Assembly (NCBI GenBank): GCA_910576545.1
Contig: CAJTKM010000005.1
Location: 62,001 to 126,000 of the forward strand
Source: Lachnospiraceae bacterium
GTDB taxonomy: Bacteria > Bacillota > Clostridia > Lachnospirales > Anaerotignaceae
Direction of reading: 5' to 3'
Length of the DNA: 64,000 nt
Part shown: positions 1-8,544 of the stretch, one piece after another
How the letters are laid out: every line of letters starts with the position of its first letter
Position numbering within the stretch: position 1 is the first letter of the stretch
Notes under the pieces: model-generated
The model's database searches: none
What the model was told of the DNA's origin: nothing
The model's input: the letters and a program-made list of their open reading frames with translations, nothing else
Program-made: the position numbers and the translations under genes

Positions 1-818
1 GACAGGATACCAACGCAGAGCGTAGCGATTGCCGCATTTACGCCGCAGTCCAGAACGATTTGCTTTGCATGGGAAATGACACCGGAACCGATGGCGGAAC
101 CGAATACCGCAAATACGAATACCATCCAGAATGCGCGTGTTTTCAGCATTTCGAACGTGGTAAGGCTGTTTTTTGGTGCATTCTGGGAAGCTGCCGCAGA
201 AACGGCAAATGCCTGCAGTTCCTCTGCTTTCGGGAAACGCAGGAACAGGCTGCCGATTAAGAGGGCAATACCGGCAATTACGCCGAACAGCGCAAAAGTC
301 ATCTGCCATGAAATGATGCCGCCGTCAATGATGGCGGAGGCAAGGCTGCCCAGCACCAGCGTGCTCGCGCCAAAGCCCATCAGCAGTACGCCGGAAGCGA
401 AGCCGCGTTTTTCGGGGAACCAGGAAGAAACGGAGCCGACAACGGCATTATAGGAAAAACCCGCGCCGCAGCCAACACATACGCCGTAAAACAGGTACAA
501 AAGCAGGATATGCCCGAAAGTCAGATATGCTGTGGCGGCAAAACCGAAGCAGGTAAATACCGCGGACAAAAGCAGGGATACCTTCGGAGAATTCAGCTTT
601 GTACAAATTACGCCGCCCACGATGCCGCTCAGGCAGAAAGATGACATCATTACGGTATAATTCAGGCTCAGTTCCTGACTGCTCCACTGATATGCGCCTG
701 CCAGCGGTGCGGACAGGATAGACCATGCGTAAACAACGCCAACCATCAGCAGAAGGGCAACGCCGATTACCAAAAACAGTCCTCTTGTGCGGGAGGGGTT
801 TGCTGTTGTATTGTTCAA
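1..818 (-). CDS. MFS transporter, oxalate/formate antiporter-like (partial)
   Basis: The gene reads leftward and its 3' end is cut by the window edge, leaving about 272 codons. No ATG fits; a TTG at 818-816 is preceded by GAGGTG six bases upstream and begins LNNTTANPSRTRG. Hydrophobic segments follow at once (LFLVIGVALLLMVGVVYAW) and again around residues 50-180, with the loop SSWFPEKRGFASG, which is typical of OFA-type major facilitator proteins (monocarboxylate or oxalate/formate exchange). It should sit in the cytoplasmic membrane. It lies downstream of the ior/CoA-transferase operon in the same direction, so export or uptake of an organic acid made or used by those enzymes is an inference. 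The substrate cannot be read from the sequence. Confidence 0.85.
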   Translation of the reverse strand, partial: MNNTTANPSRTRGLFLVIGVALLLMVGVVYAWSILSAPLAGAYQWSSQELSLNYTVMMSSFCLSGIVGGVICTKLNSPKVSLLLSAVFTCFGFAATAYLTFGHILLLYLFYGVCVGCGAGFSYNAVVGSVSSWFPEKRGFASGVLLMGFGASTLVLGSLASAIIDGGIISWQMTFALFGVIAGIALLIGSLFLRFPKAEELQAFAVSAAASQNAPKNSLTTFEMLKTRAFWMVFVFAVFGSAIGSGVISHAKQIVLDCGVNAAIATLCVGIL

Positions 819-849
819 GCTTTTCACCTCATCAAATGTATTTGTTTTT

Positions 850-947
850 AGAACCTGTTCAGTATCCTGGGAAATGCCGGATTTGTCTGAAGTATGGCGG
901 AAAAAGGCTGATGAAGCCGATGTTCCAAAAGATGCGGAACAGGTTCT
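850..947. repeat. Short element bounded by 11-bp perfect inverted repeats
   Basis: AGAACCTGTTC at 850-860 is matched by GAACAGGTTCT at 937-947. The 76 bases between them contain a smaller stem, GGCT/AGCC (906-918). It resembles the element at 45232-45392 in its AGAAC...GTTCT ends and total layout. No coding capacity is visible. It could be a miniature mobile element or an RNA structure. Confidence 0.6.
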
Positions 948-951
948 TATA

Positions 952-992
952 TGCAAGGGCCAGACAGACGGAGCCTGTCTGGCCGGATTGCA
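952..992 (-). terminator. Stem-loop after the CoA-transferase gene
   Basis: GGCCAGACAG (958-967) pairs perfectly with CTGTCTGGCC (975-984), and TGCAA/TTGCA extends the stem. It lies about 20 bases after the stop of the leftward CoA-transferase gene. No strong T-run follows on that strand, so it may stabilise the mRNA 3' end rather than terminate efficiently. Confidence 0.5.
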
Positions 993-1010
993 TTTGATAA
1001 TATTTCTAAA

Positions 1011-2348
1011 TTATCTCTTGTTTGATTTTCTCCAGATTTTCTGCGCTTCTGCGGCAGCAATCAGCTCATCTCTGAAATCAGGATGTGCGATGGAGATGAT
1101 TTTTTCCGCGCGTTCCCATGTGGGCAGACCGGAAAGGCGTGCAACACCGTATTCCGTTACCATAGAGGGAGCCTGTGTGCGGGGGGTTGTGATAACGTCG
1201 CCTTCCGTAAACTTCGGCAGTATGCGGGAATGCATATTGCCCTGTTTATCCGTAAACGTAGAGGACATTGCAAGGAATGCCTGCCCGTGCTCCGCTGCAT
1301 ATGCACCTGTCACGAAGTCCAGCTGTCCGCCTGTACCGCTGATTTGGCGTGTGCCGGAGGTTTCGGAGCATACCTGCCCGTAAAGGTCCATAGCGATGCA
1401 GCCGTTGATGGATACGAAATGGTCCAGCTGGCGTATGGTTTCAGGATTGTTGACATAACGCATGGGCGCAGAAAGAATGTCCATGTTATGGTCAAGGAAG
1501 GTGTACAGCTCTCTGGAGCCGTTGCAGATGGAGAATACACCCTTGCCGCGGTTCAGCAGCTTCTTTTTGTTGGTGATTTTCCCTGCTTCATACAGCTTCA
1601 AATAACCATCGCTCATCAGCTCTGTATGCATGCCAAGGTCTTTCAGGTCGGACTCCGCAATCAGGCCGCCCAGTGCATTGGGCATGCCGCCGATACCGAT
1701 TTGCAGCGTGATGCCGTCATACAGATAAGGGAAAATATTTTCCGCAATTTTCTGGTCGATTTCGCTTGCTTTGCCGCCGGGTGCAAGGCAGATGTCCTTG
1801 TGCCCTTCCACAACGTAATCCACTTCGGAAATATGGATATGGTCGCCCTCCATGCCGTAAACAACGGGCATATGCTCATTCACTTCCAGAATGATATGCT
1901 TTGCCGCATCCAGCATTTCCTGCATGCAGCAGTTTGTCAGGCCATAGCTGAAATAGCCGTGTTTGTCCATAGGGGCAACGGAAATCATAGCAACGTTTAC
2001 GGGCGCGTAGCCGCGGCTGTAATAGGAACCGCAGTTGCGGAACAGCATCGGCGTGTAATACGCTCTGCCCTGGTCGACATATTTGCGGTCCAGGCCGGAG
2101 CAGTGCCATGCGTTATAGGTAAACGCCTGCTGTTCGGGGTCCTGCTCTACGACCTGTACCGGCTTCATTGCGATAGCGTTGCGTACCTTAACATCGTGCA
2201 GTTCATCTTTTCTGGCAGCAAGCGCAGCGTCCAGTGCTTCGGGGAAGGAACAGGTCTGGCTGTAATCCACCCAGTCGCCGTCCTTTACCAGCTTTACAGC
2301 TTCCTCTGCGCTGACCAGTTTTTTCTGATATTCCTGATAGATGTCCAT
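1011..2348 (-). CDS. Class I CoA-transferase (4-hydroxybutyrate/butyryl-CoA:acetate type)
   Basis: This 445-residue protein matches the acetyl-CoA hydrolase/transferase family used by anaerobes to move CoA between an acyl-CoA and a free acid such as acetate. The N-terminal half carries SGLDRK and [14 protein letters not shown], and the C-terminal half has the glycine-rich [20 protein letters not shown] holds Glu243, placed like the catalytic glutamate of the 4-hydroxybutyrate CoA-transferase group. The ATG at 2348 has AAGGAGG seven bases upstream, and iorB ends 11 bases before it. Because it shares an operon with indolepyruvate ferredoxin oxidoreductase, arylacetyl-CoA is an attractive acyl donor; that is inference. 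The best-known relatives act on butyryl-CoA or 4-hydroxybutyryl-CoA, so the substrate is open. Confidence 0.88.
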   Translation of the reverse strand: MDIYQEYQKKLVSAEEAVKLVKDGDWVDYSQTCSFPEALDAALAARKDELHDVKVRNAIAMKPVQVVEQDPEQQAFTYNAWHCSGLDRKYVDQGRAYYTPMLFRNCGSYYSRGYAPVNVAMISVAPMDKHGYFSYGLTNCCMQEMLDAAKHIILEVNEHMPVVYGMEGDHIHISEVDYVVEGHKDICLAPGGKASEIDQKIAENIFPYLYDGITLQIGIGGMPNALGGLIAESDLKDLGMHTELMSDGYLKLYEAGKITNKKKLLNRGKGVFSICNGSRELYTFLDHNMDILSAPMRYVNNPETIRQLDHFVSINGCIAMDLYGQVCSETSGTRQISGTGGQLDFVTGAYAAEHGQAFLAMSSTFTDKQGNMHSRILPKFTEGDVITTPRTQAPSMVTEYGVARLSGLPTWERAEKIISIAHPDFRDELIAAAEAQKIWRKSNKR

Positions 2349-2359
2349 AAAGGTCCTCC

Positions 2360-2929
2360 TTACATTTCAAAGCCTGCGCGGAATGCCGCAATATTGACGT
2401 CCTTCGCTTTTGCGGGCACGAACTGTGCAACGATGGGTTCCCAGTCGATGTCGTCCAGTTTCATGCTCTTAACCAGCGCGCCCAGCAGGACAATGTTCTG
2501 CGCGCGTGTATTCCCCAGCTTCTGCGCAACTTCTGCGGCTTTTACGACCATCACGTTGGGAATGGATTTTGCCAGCACGTCGATTGCGTCATGGGGATAT
2601 TCCACTGTGCCTGTCAGTACGGGCATGGAATAGATTTCATGAACGTCCGTAATGACTGTGCCGCCTTTTTTCAGATAAGGCAGGGCGCGGATGGTTTCTG
2701 TTTTTTCAAAAGAAATAATGATATCAGCTTCGCCTTCACCGATGTTGGGCGCGTAAACCTTTTCGCCGTATTTGATCTGGGTGGTTACGCTGCCGCCGCG
2801 CTGGCTCATGCCGTGGATTTCGCTCATTTTTACGTCATAGCCCTTCTGTACGAGGCCAACGCTCAAAATTTTGGAAATCAGGATTGTACCCTGACCGCCA
2901 ACGCCAACTAATAAGATATTTTTTGTCAT
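2360..2929 (-). CDS. iorB: Indolepyruvate:ferredoxin oxidoreductase, beta subunit
   Basis: A 189-residue gamma-type 2-oxoacid oxidoreductase subunit beginning [17 protein letters not shown], the nucleotide-binding-like start of this family. The motif [13 protein letters not shown] is also characteristic. With IorA it decarboxylates aryl pyruvates (indolepyruvate, phenylpyruvate) oxidatively to aryl acetyl-CoA and reduces ferredoxin in the cytoplasm. The start is set at the ATG at 2929 because it lies one base after the iorA stop with a GGTGGG site upstream. A longer reading from 2950 would run into iorA. This tight coupling fits the fixed subunit ratio of the complex. Confidence 0.93.
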   Translation of the reverse strand: MTKNILLVGVGGQGTILISKILSVGLVQKGYDVKMSEIHGMSQRGGSVTTQIKYGEKVYAPNIGEGEADIIISFEKTETIRALPYLKKGGTVITDVHEIYSMPVLTGTVEYPHDAIDVLAKSIPNVMVVKAAEVAQKLGNTRAQNIVLLGALVKSMKLDDIDWEPIVAQFVPAKAKDVNIAAFRAGFEM

Positions 2930-2930
2930 A

Positions 2931-4712
2931 TCATTCACCCACCTTTTCAATCGCTCCGAATTTACACATTTGCTGGCACAGACCGCAGCCGGTGCAGGAT
3001 GCGGGGTCTGCGATAACCGCGCGGCCGTCCTGGAAAGCGATTGCCGGGCAGGTGATCTTCATGCACTGTTTGCAGCTCTTGCATTTGTCTGCGTGGATAA
3101 CGCAGTGCTTGCCTGCATTTGCTTTGATTACGTCTTTAATCAGCGCGCAGGGGCGTTTTGTAATGATGATGAAGGGACCGGAAACCTCGATTGCAGCGTC
3201 CATAGCCGCCTGCATAGCGTCCAGGTCAAGCGGGTCTACAATGCGGATACGGTCTTCGCTGATGCCTGTTGCGCGTACCAGAGCCACAAGGTCTACCACA
3301 GGGGAAGGGCGGCCCATAAGGTTTTTCTCTGTGCCGGGGTTCTCCTGATGGCCTGTCATAGCTGTGATGGAGTTATCCAGAATACATGCGATAACATTTG
3401 CCTCAGAGCTGATAACATCAATCAGGGAGTTCAGTCCGGTGTGGAAGAATGTGGAGTCACCAACCATACCCAGAGCCTTGCGGGAATCTCCCTGCATCTT
3501 CAGAGCCTGAGCCAGACCGATGATGGAGGAAAGCCCTGCGCCCATGCAGATGGAGAAATCAAAGCCGTTCAGCGGTGCATTTACGCCGAGCGCGTAACAG
3601 CCGATATCGCCAACGGGAACGATTTTCTTGAGGTTTTTGCTGATGGTGTAGAAGAAGCCGCGGTGCGGGCAGCCTGCGCAGAGTACGGGCGGGCGGGGAG
3701 GAGCTTCCACAGGAACATTGCAGGATGCTTCCTTTTCGCCGCCTTTGAGCGCGGAACGTACGATTTCCGCATTCAGCTCACCGCAGATGGGGATTTTGTC
3801 CTTGCCGATGCAGTCAAAGCCCAATGCACGCACTGCATTCTCTAAGTATGGATCATTTTCCTCAATGACATACAAAGTTTCCATACGTTCTGCGAAACCT
3901 TTGATCAGATCTCTCGGCAGAGGGTATGTAAGGCCAAGTTTCAGATAGTTAGCATCATTGCCGAAAACTTCGCGGGCATGCTGGTAAGAGATGCCGGATG
4001 TAATGATGCCGATTTTGTCGTCCTTTGCGTTTTCCACGCGGTTATAGGGACAGGCATTGCTGTACGCTTCCATTTCCGCAAGCAGCTGTTCGCGGATGAG
4101 GTGACGTTTTCTTGCGGTTGCGGGAAGCATCGCGAATTTGTCAACCTTCCGTTCATAGGTCTTTACGGGAACAGACGCACGGACGCCCTGCTCAACCAGC
4201 CCTTTGGAATGGCATACGCGTGTTGTCATGCGCAGCATTACGGGGATGTCGAAGCGTTCGCTCAGTTCAAATGCCGCAATGGTGAAATCCTTGCATTCCT
4301 GAGAATCGGAAGGCTCCATCATAGCAAGCTTTGCGTGGGGAGCATACAGACGGTTGTCCTGTTCGTTCTGGGAGCTGTGGCAGCCGGGGTCATCTGCGGA
4401 AACGATTACCATGCCACCGTTTACGCCTGCATAGCCCATTGTGAAAATAGGGTCAGCCGCAACATTCATGCCGACGTGCTTCATTGCGCAGAGAGCGCGT
4501 GCGCCGCCGATGGATGCGCCTGCTGCAACCTCTGCTGCAACCTTCTCATTTGTTGCCCATTCGCAGTAGATGTCGTCCTTGTAAAGCTCACCGATGTTTT
4601 CCAGAATTTCTGTGCTGGGTGTGCCGGGGTAAGCTGCCGCAACGTGACAGCCGGCTTCGTAGACGCCGCGTGCGACAGCTTCGTCGCCGCTCATGATTAC
4701 TTTGTTCATCAT
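2931..4712 (-). CDS. iorA: Indolepyruvate:ferredoxin oxidoreductase, alpha subunit
   Basis: A 593-residue thiamine-diphosphate enzyme. The N-terminal part (GDEAVARGVYEAGC, AAYPGTPSTEI) is the pyrimidine-binding and transketolase-like region. A central CAGCPHRG and GDIGCYALG precede the TPP-binding GMVGDSTFFHTG. The C-terminus is a bacterial ferredoxin domain with two cysteine sets (CKSCKQCMKITCP and CTGCGLCQQMC), giving two [4Fe-4S] clusters. It oxidises aryl 2-oxoacids from aromatic amino acids to aryl acetyl-CoA. The ATG at 4712 has AAAGGAGG eight bases upstream. It is the first gene of the operon iorA-iorB-CoA-transferase. A -10 TATACT on this strand (4785-4780) has no good -35, which fits control by the divergent LysR activator. 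Confidence 0.95.
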   Translation of the reverse strand: MMNKVIMSGDEAVARGVYEAGCHVAAAYPGTPSTEILENIGELYKDDIYCEWATNEKVAAEVAAGASIGGARALCAMKHVGMNVAADPIFTMGYAGVNGGMVIVSADDPGCHSSQNEQDNRLYAPHAKLAMMEPSDSQECKDFTIAAFELSERFDIPVMLRMTTRVCHSKGLVEQGVRASVPVKTYERKVDKFAMLPATARKRHLIREQLLAEMEAYSNACPYNRVENAKDDKIGIITSGISYQHAREVFGNDANYLKLGLTYPLPRDLIKGFAERMETLYVIEENDPYLENAVRALGFDCIGKDKIPICGELNAEIVRSALKGGEKEASCNVPVEAPPRPPVLCAGCPHRGFFYTISKNLKKIVPVGDIGCYALGVNAPLNGFDFSICMGAGLSSIIGLAQALKMQGDSRKALGMVGDSTFFHTGLNSLIDVISSEANVIACILDNSITAMTGHQENPGTEKNLMGRPSPVVDLVALVRATGISEDRIRIVDPLDLDAMQAAMDAAIEVSGPFIIITKRPCALIKDVIKANAGKHCVIHADKCKSCKQCMKITCPAIAFQDGRAVIADPASCTGCGLCQQMCKFGAIEKVGE

Positions 4713-4779
4713 CGCTAGTGCCTCCTTTTTTATATTGTGGTTTTTGGTGATTATTGTTTTTTTTGCTCCTTATGTATTA

Positions 4780-4785
4780 AGTATA
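4780..4785 (-). promoter_or_regulatory. Likely -10 of the ior operon
   Basis: TATACT on the minus strand, 68 bases upstream of the iorA start. The hexamer 17 bases further upstream is TTTATT, a poor -35, so the promoter probably needs an activator; the divergent LysR protein is the obvious candidate. Confidence 0.45.
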
Positions 4786-4794
4786 GCGGAAAAC

Positions 4795-4823
4795 TTGACA
4801 AAAATAAAGCGACAATCTATACT
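4795..4823 (+). promoter_or_regulatory. Promoter of the LysR gene
   Basis: TTGACA (4795-4800), 17 bases, then TATACT (4818-4823): a near-consensus sigma-A promoter reading toward the LysR gene. Confidence 0.75.
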
Positions 4824-4828
4824 ATTGA

Positions 4829-4845
4829 TGTGAGAAGTTGTCACA
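4829..4845. promoter_or_regulatory. Candidate LysR operator
   Basis: TGTGA (4829-4833) and TCACA (4841-4845) form an inverted repeat just downstream of the LysR promoter and within the divergent ior control region. This size and symmetry fit a LysR-type recognition box and autoregulation. It is a pattern match only. Confidence 0.4.
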
Positions 4846-4878
4846 TAAAAACAGATATTGCAGAAAGAAGGCTTGTAC

Positions 4879-5745
4879 ATGAACGCGCATAAACTAAAGG
4901 TTTTCATTACAGCTGTGGAAGCGGGAAGCTTTCTGCGTGCAGCTGATATTCTTGGGTATACGCCTTCCGGCGTCACACATATGATGGATTCACTGGAAAA
5001 AAGCATAGGGCTGAAACTGATGACGAGAGGGCGGCGTGGTGTCCAGCTGACGAAAGAGGGCGAACGCCTTCTGCCGCTTTTCAAAAAATATGTCGCGCTG
5101 AACCGCCGTCTGGAACAGGAGATTGAAACGGTGCGTGCCAATGTGAGCGACCGTATCCATCTGGGTGTTTACGCCAGTATCGCGCGGAACTGGATTCCGG
5201 TGTTTATGCAGGAATTTCGTTCTATGGAGCCGAATATCACGCTGGATGTAAAAGTAGGGGATATTGACGAGATTTACCAATGGGTGTACGATGGGACGAT
5301 AGATATTGGCTTTGCCAGCAAAAATGAGAAATACCGCTGCGATTTTATCCCGCTGCATGAAGATGAGCATTATGCCGTATTTCCGCCGAATGTCAAGCTG
5401 AAATCCACAAAAAGCTTTCCGACAAAGGAGTTGGAAAACTATCTGTTCCTGATGCCTTCCTTCGGCATGGACAGGGATGTGCAGGAGGCTCTGGACAACG
5501 CCAACGCCTCCCCGAAGATTATTGATGTGAAGGCGGACGATTCCGCGATATTGTCGATGGTAGTGAAAGGGCTTGGCGTCAGTATATTCAGCGAACTGAT
5601 ATTGGAAGGGCTGGGGGAAAATGTGCAGGCTGTGCCGCTGTCGCCCCCTTCTCACAGACTGCTGGGCATGGCGGTTGCGTCCCATAAAAATATTACGCCG
5701 GCACAGGCGCGGTTCATCGCGTATGTGAAGAATAAACATCTGTAA
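4879..5745 (+). CDS. LysR-family transcriptional regulator (divergent from ior operon)
   Basis: A 288-residue LysR protein. The N-terminal winged helix-turn-helix is clear (KVFITAVEAGSFLRAADIL, then SGVTHMMDSLEKSIGLKL). The C-terminal two-lobed effector domain runs from about residue 90 and includes the common GLGVSIFSELIL segment near the end. The ATG at 4879 is chosen over an upstream TTG (4858) because AGAAGG lies six bases before it and it yields the usual family length. It is transcribed away from iorA with a shared 166-base control region, so it most likely activates the ior/CoA-transferase operon in response to an aromatic acid or amino acid and represses itself. The ligand is not known. 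Confidence 0.9.
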   Translation: MNAHKLKVFITAVEAGSFLRAADILGYTPSGVTHMMDSLEKSIGLKLMTRGRRGVQLTKEGERLLPLFKKYVALNRRLEQEIETVRANVSDRIHLGVYASIARNWIPVFMQEFRSMEPNITLDVKVGDIDEIYQWVYDGTIDIGFASKNEKYRCDFIPLHEDEHYAVFPPNVKLKSTKSFPTKELENYLFLMPSFGMDRDVQEALDNANASPKIIDVKADDSAILSMVVKGLGVSIFSELILEGLGENVQAVPLSPPSHRLLGMAVASHKNITPAQARFIAYVKNKHL

Positions 5746-5761
5746 AGGCGGTGGGATTGCA

Positions 5762-6232
5762 ATGGAGATGATAAAAACGTTTTTATCTGCGCCGAAACAG
5801 TATGAAGATGCGTTTTGGGAAAGCGATGTCCTTATCTGGATAGACTGGCGGGAGTATGATGAAGATATCATTCGTTATTTTAATGAAAAACTGCCGGATG
5901 GGGATAAAATTGACTTTGTACGCAAAGATTCCGACAAGGAAAGAGGCGTTGACATTATACTGAAAAAGAACGGTGCCTGTATGCCGATTCCTTATGCAGA
6001 TGCTTACATGGACAGGGATACTACATTGATTAGCATTCAGAAATATATTGCCCCAAAATACCAGATTCGGTGCTATGCGGGCTCTCTGGCGTGTGATACG
6101 CTTGCGTTCTGTATGTATCCGGCTGAGGAATGGAACCGGCTGGAGCAGGAATTTGGCGCGGAAATGGTTAACCGATATTTTGTGCCGGTGCAGGAGGGGA
6201 GCAGACTGTTTGAGATGGGTACCTTCGCCTGA
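5762..6232 (+). CDS. Hypothetical protein, 156 residues
   Basis: I do not recognise this family. The protein is acidic, with no signal peptide or membrane segment, and is rich in aromatic residues (FWESDVLIWIDWREYDED, YAGSLACDTLAFCMYP). It starts 16 bases after the LysR stop with AAAGGCGGTGGGA upstream, so it is probably co-transcribed with that regulator. Its last three sense codons and stop lie inside the left arm of an 18-bp perfect hairpin (6221-6263), so the C-terminus TFA is encoded by repeat sequence. The original C-terminus may have been replaced when this hairpin arose. Confidence 0.7.
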   Translation: MEMIKTFLSAPKQYEDAFWESDVLIWIDWREYDEDIIRYFNEKLPDGDKIDFVRKDSDKERGVDIILKKNGACMPIPYADAYMDRDTTLISIQKYIAPKYQIRCYAGSLACDTLAFCMYPAEEWNRLEQEFGAEMVNRYFVPVQEGSRLFEMGTFA

Positions 6233-6263
6233 CAAGGGGGATATACCCTTGTCAGGCGAAGGT
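6221..6263. repeat. 18-bp perfect stem-loop overlapping a stop codon
   Basis: ACCTTCGCCTGACAAGGG (6221-6238) pairs with its exact complement at 6246-6263 across a seven-base loop. The TGA of the upstream gene lies in the left arm. No T-run follows. The right arm with its flank (6241-6264) recurs in degraded form at 61759-61782, so this looks like a dispersed repeat rather than a simple terminator. Confidence 0.65.
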
Positions 6264-6343
6264 AAAGACGAGATGTACAGCGGGCTGGGCAAATTGGACT
6301 GGCTTAACCGCCGCGCTCCGGCTGTTTCAACTGAAATGAAGCG

Positions 6344-6382
6344 AAAAAACCGCTGTGGTTCCGGCTGGAATCACAGCGGTTT
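6344..6382 (-). terminator. Intrinsic terminator of the lsrR-lsrK-cupin operon
   Basis: On the minus strand the stem AAACCGCTGTG/CACAGCGGTTT (6382-6347) is followed by a run of six T, nine bases after the cupin stop codon. Confidence 0.9.
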
Positions 6383-6390
6383 CTGGTATT

Positions 6391-6741
6391 TCAGTAAACC
6401 GGATTGTCTACGTTCACCTTATCGACTTCATGATACGGTGCAAGCGTAGAAACCATCTTCATAGGCGCATCGTAAGCGTTTTTGACATAATGCACCTCTC
6501 CGGGTTCAATATGAATCATGTCACCCGCGCTCAATGTATTCACTTTCCCATCTACAACGATATCTACTTTACCTTCCAGAATATAGAAGTTTTCCTCCAT
6601 CACATTATGGTAATGCGCCTGAAAATCCTCGCCGGGATTGAAGCGCACCAGTGCGAAATTGGAGCGGGGGCCCTTCATGAGGTACTTCGGTCCGCTGTCC
6701 CCGAAACGGTATTCCCGTTCATTTTCGTTGATAACAAACAT
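6391..6741 (-). CDS. Small cupin-domain protein linked to lsrK
   Basis: A 116-residue single-domain cupin. Motif 1 is complete: Gly37, His43, His45, Glu50 and Gly57 follow the G-x5-HxH-x4-E-x6-G pattern. Motif 2 is nearly complete, with Gly73, Pro80, Gly81, His84 and Asn88. The four ligands should bind one metal ion. The ATG at 6741 follows AAGGAGG. It lies 54 bases after lsrK in the same leftward unit and ahead of a strong terminator, so it belongs to the AI-2 regulon. Cupins often act as isomerases, epimerases or dioxygenases on sugars and small keto compounds. Since lsrG (phospho-AI-2 isomerase) is absent here, this protein may do that step. That role is inference; a sugar-binding or sensing role is also possible. 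Confidence 0.85.
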   Translation of the reverse strand: MFVINENEREYRFGDSGPKYLMKGPRSNFALVRFNPGEDFQAHYHNVMEENFYILEGKVDIVVDGKVNTLSAGDMIHIEPGEVHYVKNAYDAPMKMVSTLAPYHEVDKVNVDNPVY

Positions 6742-6795
6742 TTGTATATCCTCCTTAAAATGTCTATGTATAAATTATCCTGTATATCCCGATGC

Positions 6796-8358
6796 TTACA
6801 GCCCGGGCGCAATCCACATGTTTTTGGTCAGTTTTTCATCGCAGAGTGCAAGCTGCTTCGGATAAACCTTCAGCCAGTTTTTGTAAAGCTCATCATAAAC
6901 CGCCCGGTTATCCATGTCAGGCTCAAAGCGGTGGTCCCATTTTACGGTCTGCCGCACGCCTTCCTCTATGCTGGGGTAAAGCCCAACGCCGTAGCCCGCA
7001 AGGATTGCCGCTCCCAACGCTGTGGCTTCTTTTACAACGGGTACTTTTACGGGCTTGCCTGTCACATCCGCAACAATCTGGCACCAGAGAGGACTTTTTG
7101 CTGCGCCGCCTGCAAAAATCAGTTCGTCCGGCTCATGCCCTGTGGCTTCTTTTACCAGTTCAATATGCCCGCGCACAATCAGCGCGGTGTTTTCCAAAAT
7201 CGCACGGTAGAAGGTATAGCGGTTGAATTTTTCCGGCTCCAGATGGAAATTGGTGAATGTCGGGCTGGCGTGCTTCCAGTTGATAAAGTTCATAACGTCG
7301 CTGAAACAGCAGAGCATACCATAGCTGCCCGCAGGGATTTTTTCCGCCTGCTCATTCATCAGGTCATAAGGGTCGCGGCCTGTGCGTGCGGCTTCAGCCA
7401 CTTCATACTGACAGAACCCATCGCGGAACCAGCGCATAACCATGCCGGGCTTGAACGCCAACGCTTCATACTGCCACAGCCCGGGGACTGCGTGGCAGTT
7501 TACGCGCACACGGCACTGAGGGTCTGTTGCGCCGTTTGCGGTATTAAATTCATACTGCCAGAAGCTGCCGCCGAATACGGCTGCCTGCCCTTCGCTGCAC
7601 GCGCCGACGCCGATTGTGCCAAGCTGGCAGTCACCGCCGCCGACAACAACGGGCGTGCCTTCCGCAAGCCCTGTATCCGCTGCGCCTTTCGCGCTGACAA
7701 CGGCAAAATTCGTGCCGCATTCTACAACGGGCGGGAAAATATCGGAGCGCAGGCCGCATTTTTCGGCAATCTCAGGGAACCAGTCGCGGCTCTGCAGATC
7801 CATGATGCCTGTTGTGCTGGCGTTGCTTGGCTCTACGGCAAGTTTCCCGGTTAGCTTATAAATCAGCCAGTCGTTGAACATGCCGAGCGTTGCGGTTTTT
7901 TCGTATACTTCGGGCATATGGTTTTTTACCCAGAGCAGGCGAGGCAGCGCGCCCAACGCGTAGGTTTCGCCGCTTCTGCTGTAAATGGCTTTTTCCAGTT
8001 CAGGGTCGAGCCGGATAAGTTCGCCAACCTCCGCGTCACTGCGCGCGTCTACATTGGCGCAGGCCCAGATTTCATTGCCGTCCTTGTCATAAAGCAGTAT
8101 GCCCTCGCGCATACATGTGGTGGAAACTGCGGCGATTTCCTCTGGCGTGATGCCGGTTTCTTTCAGCACGCCGCGGATGCAGCCGCGGGCAAGCTCCCAG
8201 TTTGTTGTCCAGTCGAAGTCCATGCTGCCGGGCCAGCGGGGATCCTCCCTGTGTGTCCATTCCTCCTGTACACAGCCGACCTGTGTGCCGTCAAGGCTGA
8301 AGATTACGGCACGGACGCTGCCTGTGCCTGCGTCAACTGCCATCAAATATTTTGCCAT
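6796..8358 (-). CDS. lsrK: Autoinducer-2 kinase
   Basis: A 520-residue FGGY-family carbohydrate kinase, close in length to enterobacterial LsrK. The N-terminal ATPase motif DAGTGSVRAVIF and the C-terminal FAGGAAKSPLWCQIVADVTG belong to the FGGY fold. GGGDCQLGTIG and WDHRFEPDMDNR further support the LsrK subgroup over xylulose or glycerol kinases. It phosphorylates imported AI-2 (the dihydroxypentanedione-derived signal) in the cytoplasm, trapping it and making the LsrR inducer. It follows lsrR in the same direction, separated by a 150-base palindromic repeat, and faces the lsrACDBF operon just as in Escherichia coli. The ATG at 8358 has an AAGGGGGG site upstream. Confidence 0.93.
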   Translation of the reverse strand: MAKYLMAVDAGTGSVRAVIFSLDGTQVGCVQEEWTHREDPRWPGSMDFDWTTNWELARGCIRGVLKETGITPEEIAAVSTTCMREGILLYDKDGNEIWACANVDARSDAEVGELIRLDPELEKAIYSRSGETYALGALPRLLWVKNHMPEVYEKTATLGMFNDWLIYKLTGKLAVEPSNASTTGIMDLQSRDWFPEIAEKCGLRSDIFPPVVECGTNFAVVSAKGAADTGLAEGTPVVVGGGDCQLGTIGVGACSEGQAAVFGGSFWQYEFNTANGATDPQCRVRVNCHAVPGLWQYEALAFKPGMVMRWFRDGFCQYEVAEAARTGRDPYDLMNEQAEKIPAGSYGMLCCFSDVMNFINWKHASPTFTNFHLEPEKFNRYTFYRAILENTALIVRGHIELVKEATGHEPDELIFAGGAAKSPLWCQIVADVTGKPVKVPVVKEATALGAAILAGYGVGLYPSIEEGVRQTVKWDHRFEPDMDNRAVYDELYKNWLKVYPKQLALCDEKLTKNMWIAPGL

Positions 8359-8394
8359 GTGGTACCCCCCTTAGATTGTTTTTTTCTTTATGGT

Positions 8395-8544
8395 AAGACC
8401 CTGGGGCTCTGCCCCAATCCCCGCAAGCCGTTTGAAAAGGGCTTGACCCCGAACTTTATTTCTCAACCGCGCGTTTGCGCGGTTGCAGAAGGGTCAAGGG
8501 ATGAAATCCCTTGCGGGGGGCGGGACAGAGTCCCGCGGTCTTTA
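8395..8544. repeat. GC-rich palindromic repeat between lsrR and lsrK (family copy A)
   Basis: Two opposite-facing arms, AAGACC-CTGGGGCTCTGCC at the left and GACAGAGTCCCGCGGTCTT at the right, flank a central stem AACCGCGC/GCGCGGTT (8467-8484). The right half contains CAAGGG-N7-CCCTTG (8494 onward). The same modules recur at least seven more times in this window. The last three bases are the lsrR stop codon. Being inside an operon, it may set the relative amounts of lsrR and lsrK mRNA. Confidence 0.75.

Noticed and set aside
1083-2633. 516-codon open frame on the plus strand, opposite the CoA-transferase and iorB
   Set aside because: It is antisense to two genes with clear family matches, has no ribosome binding site and shows a Cys/His-rich composition typical of a shadow frame.
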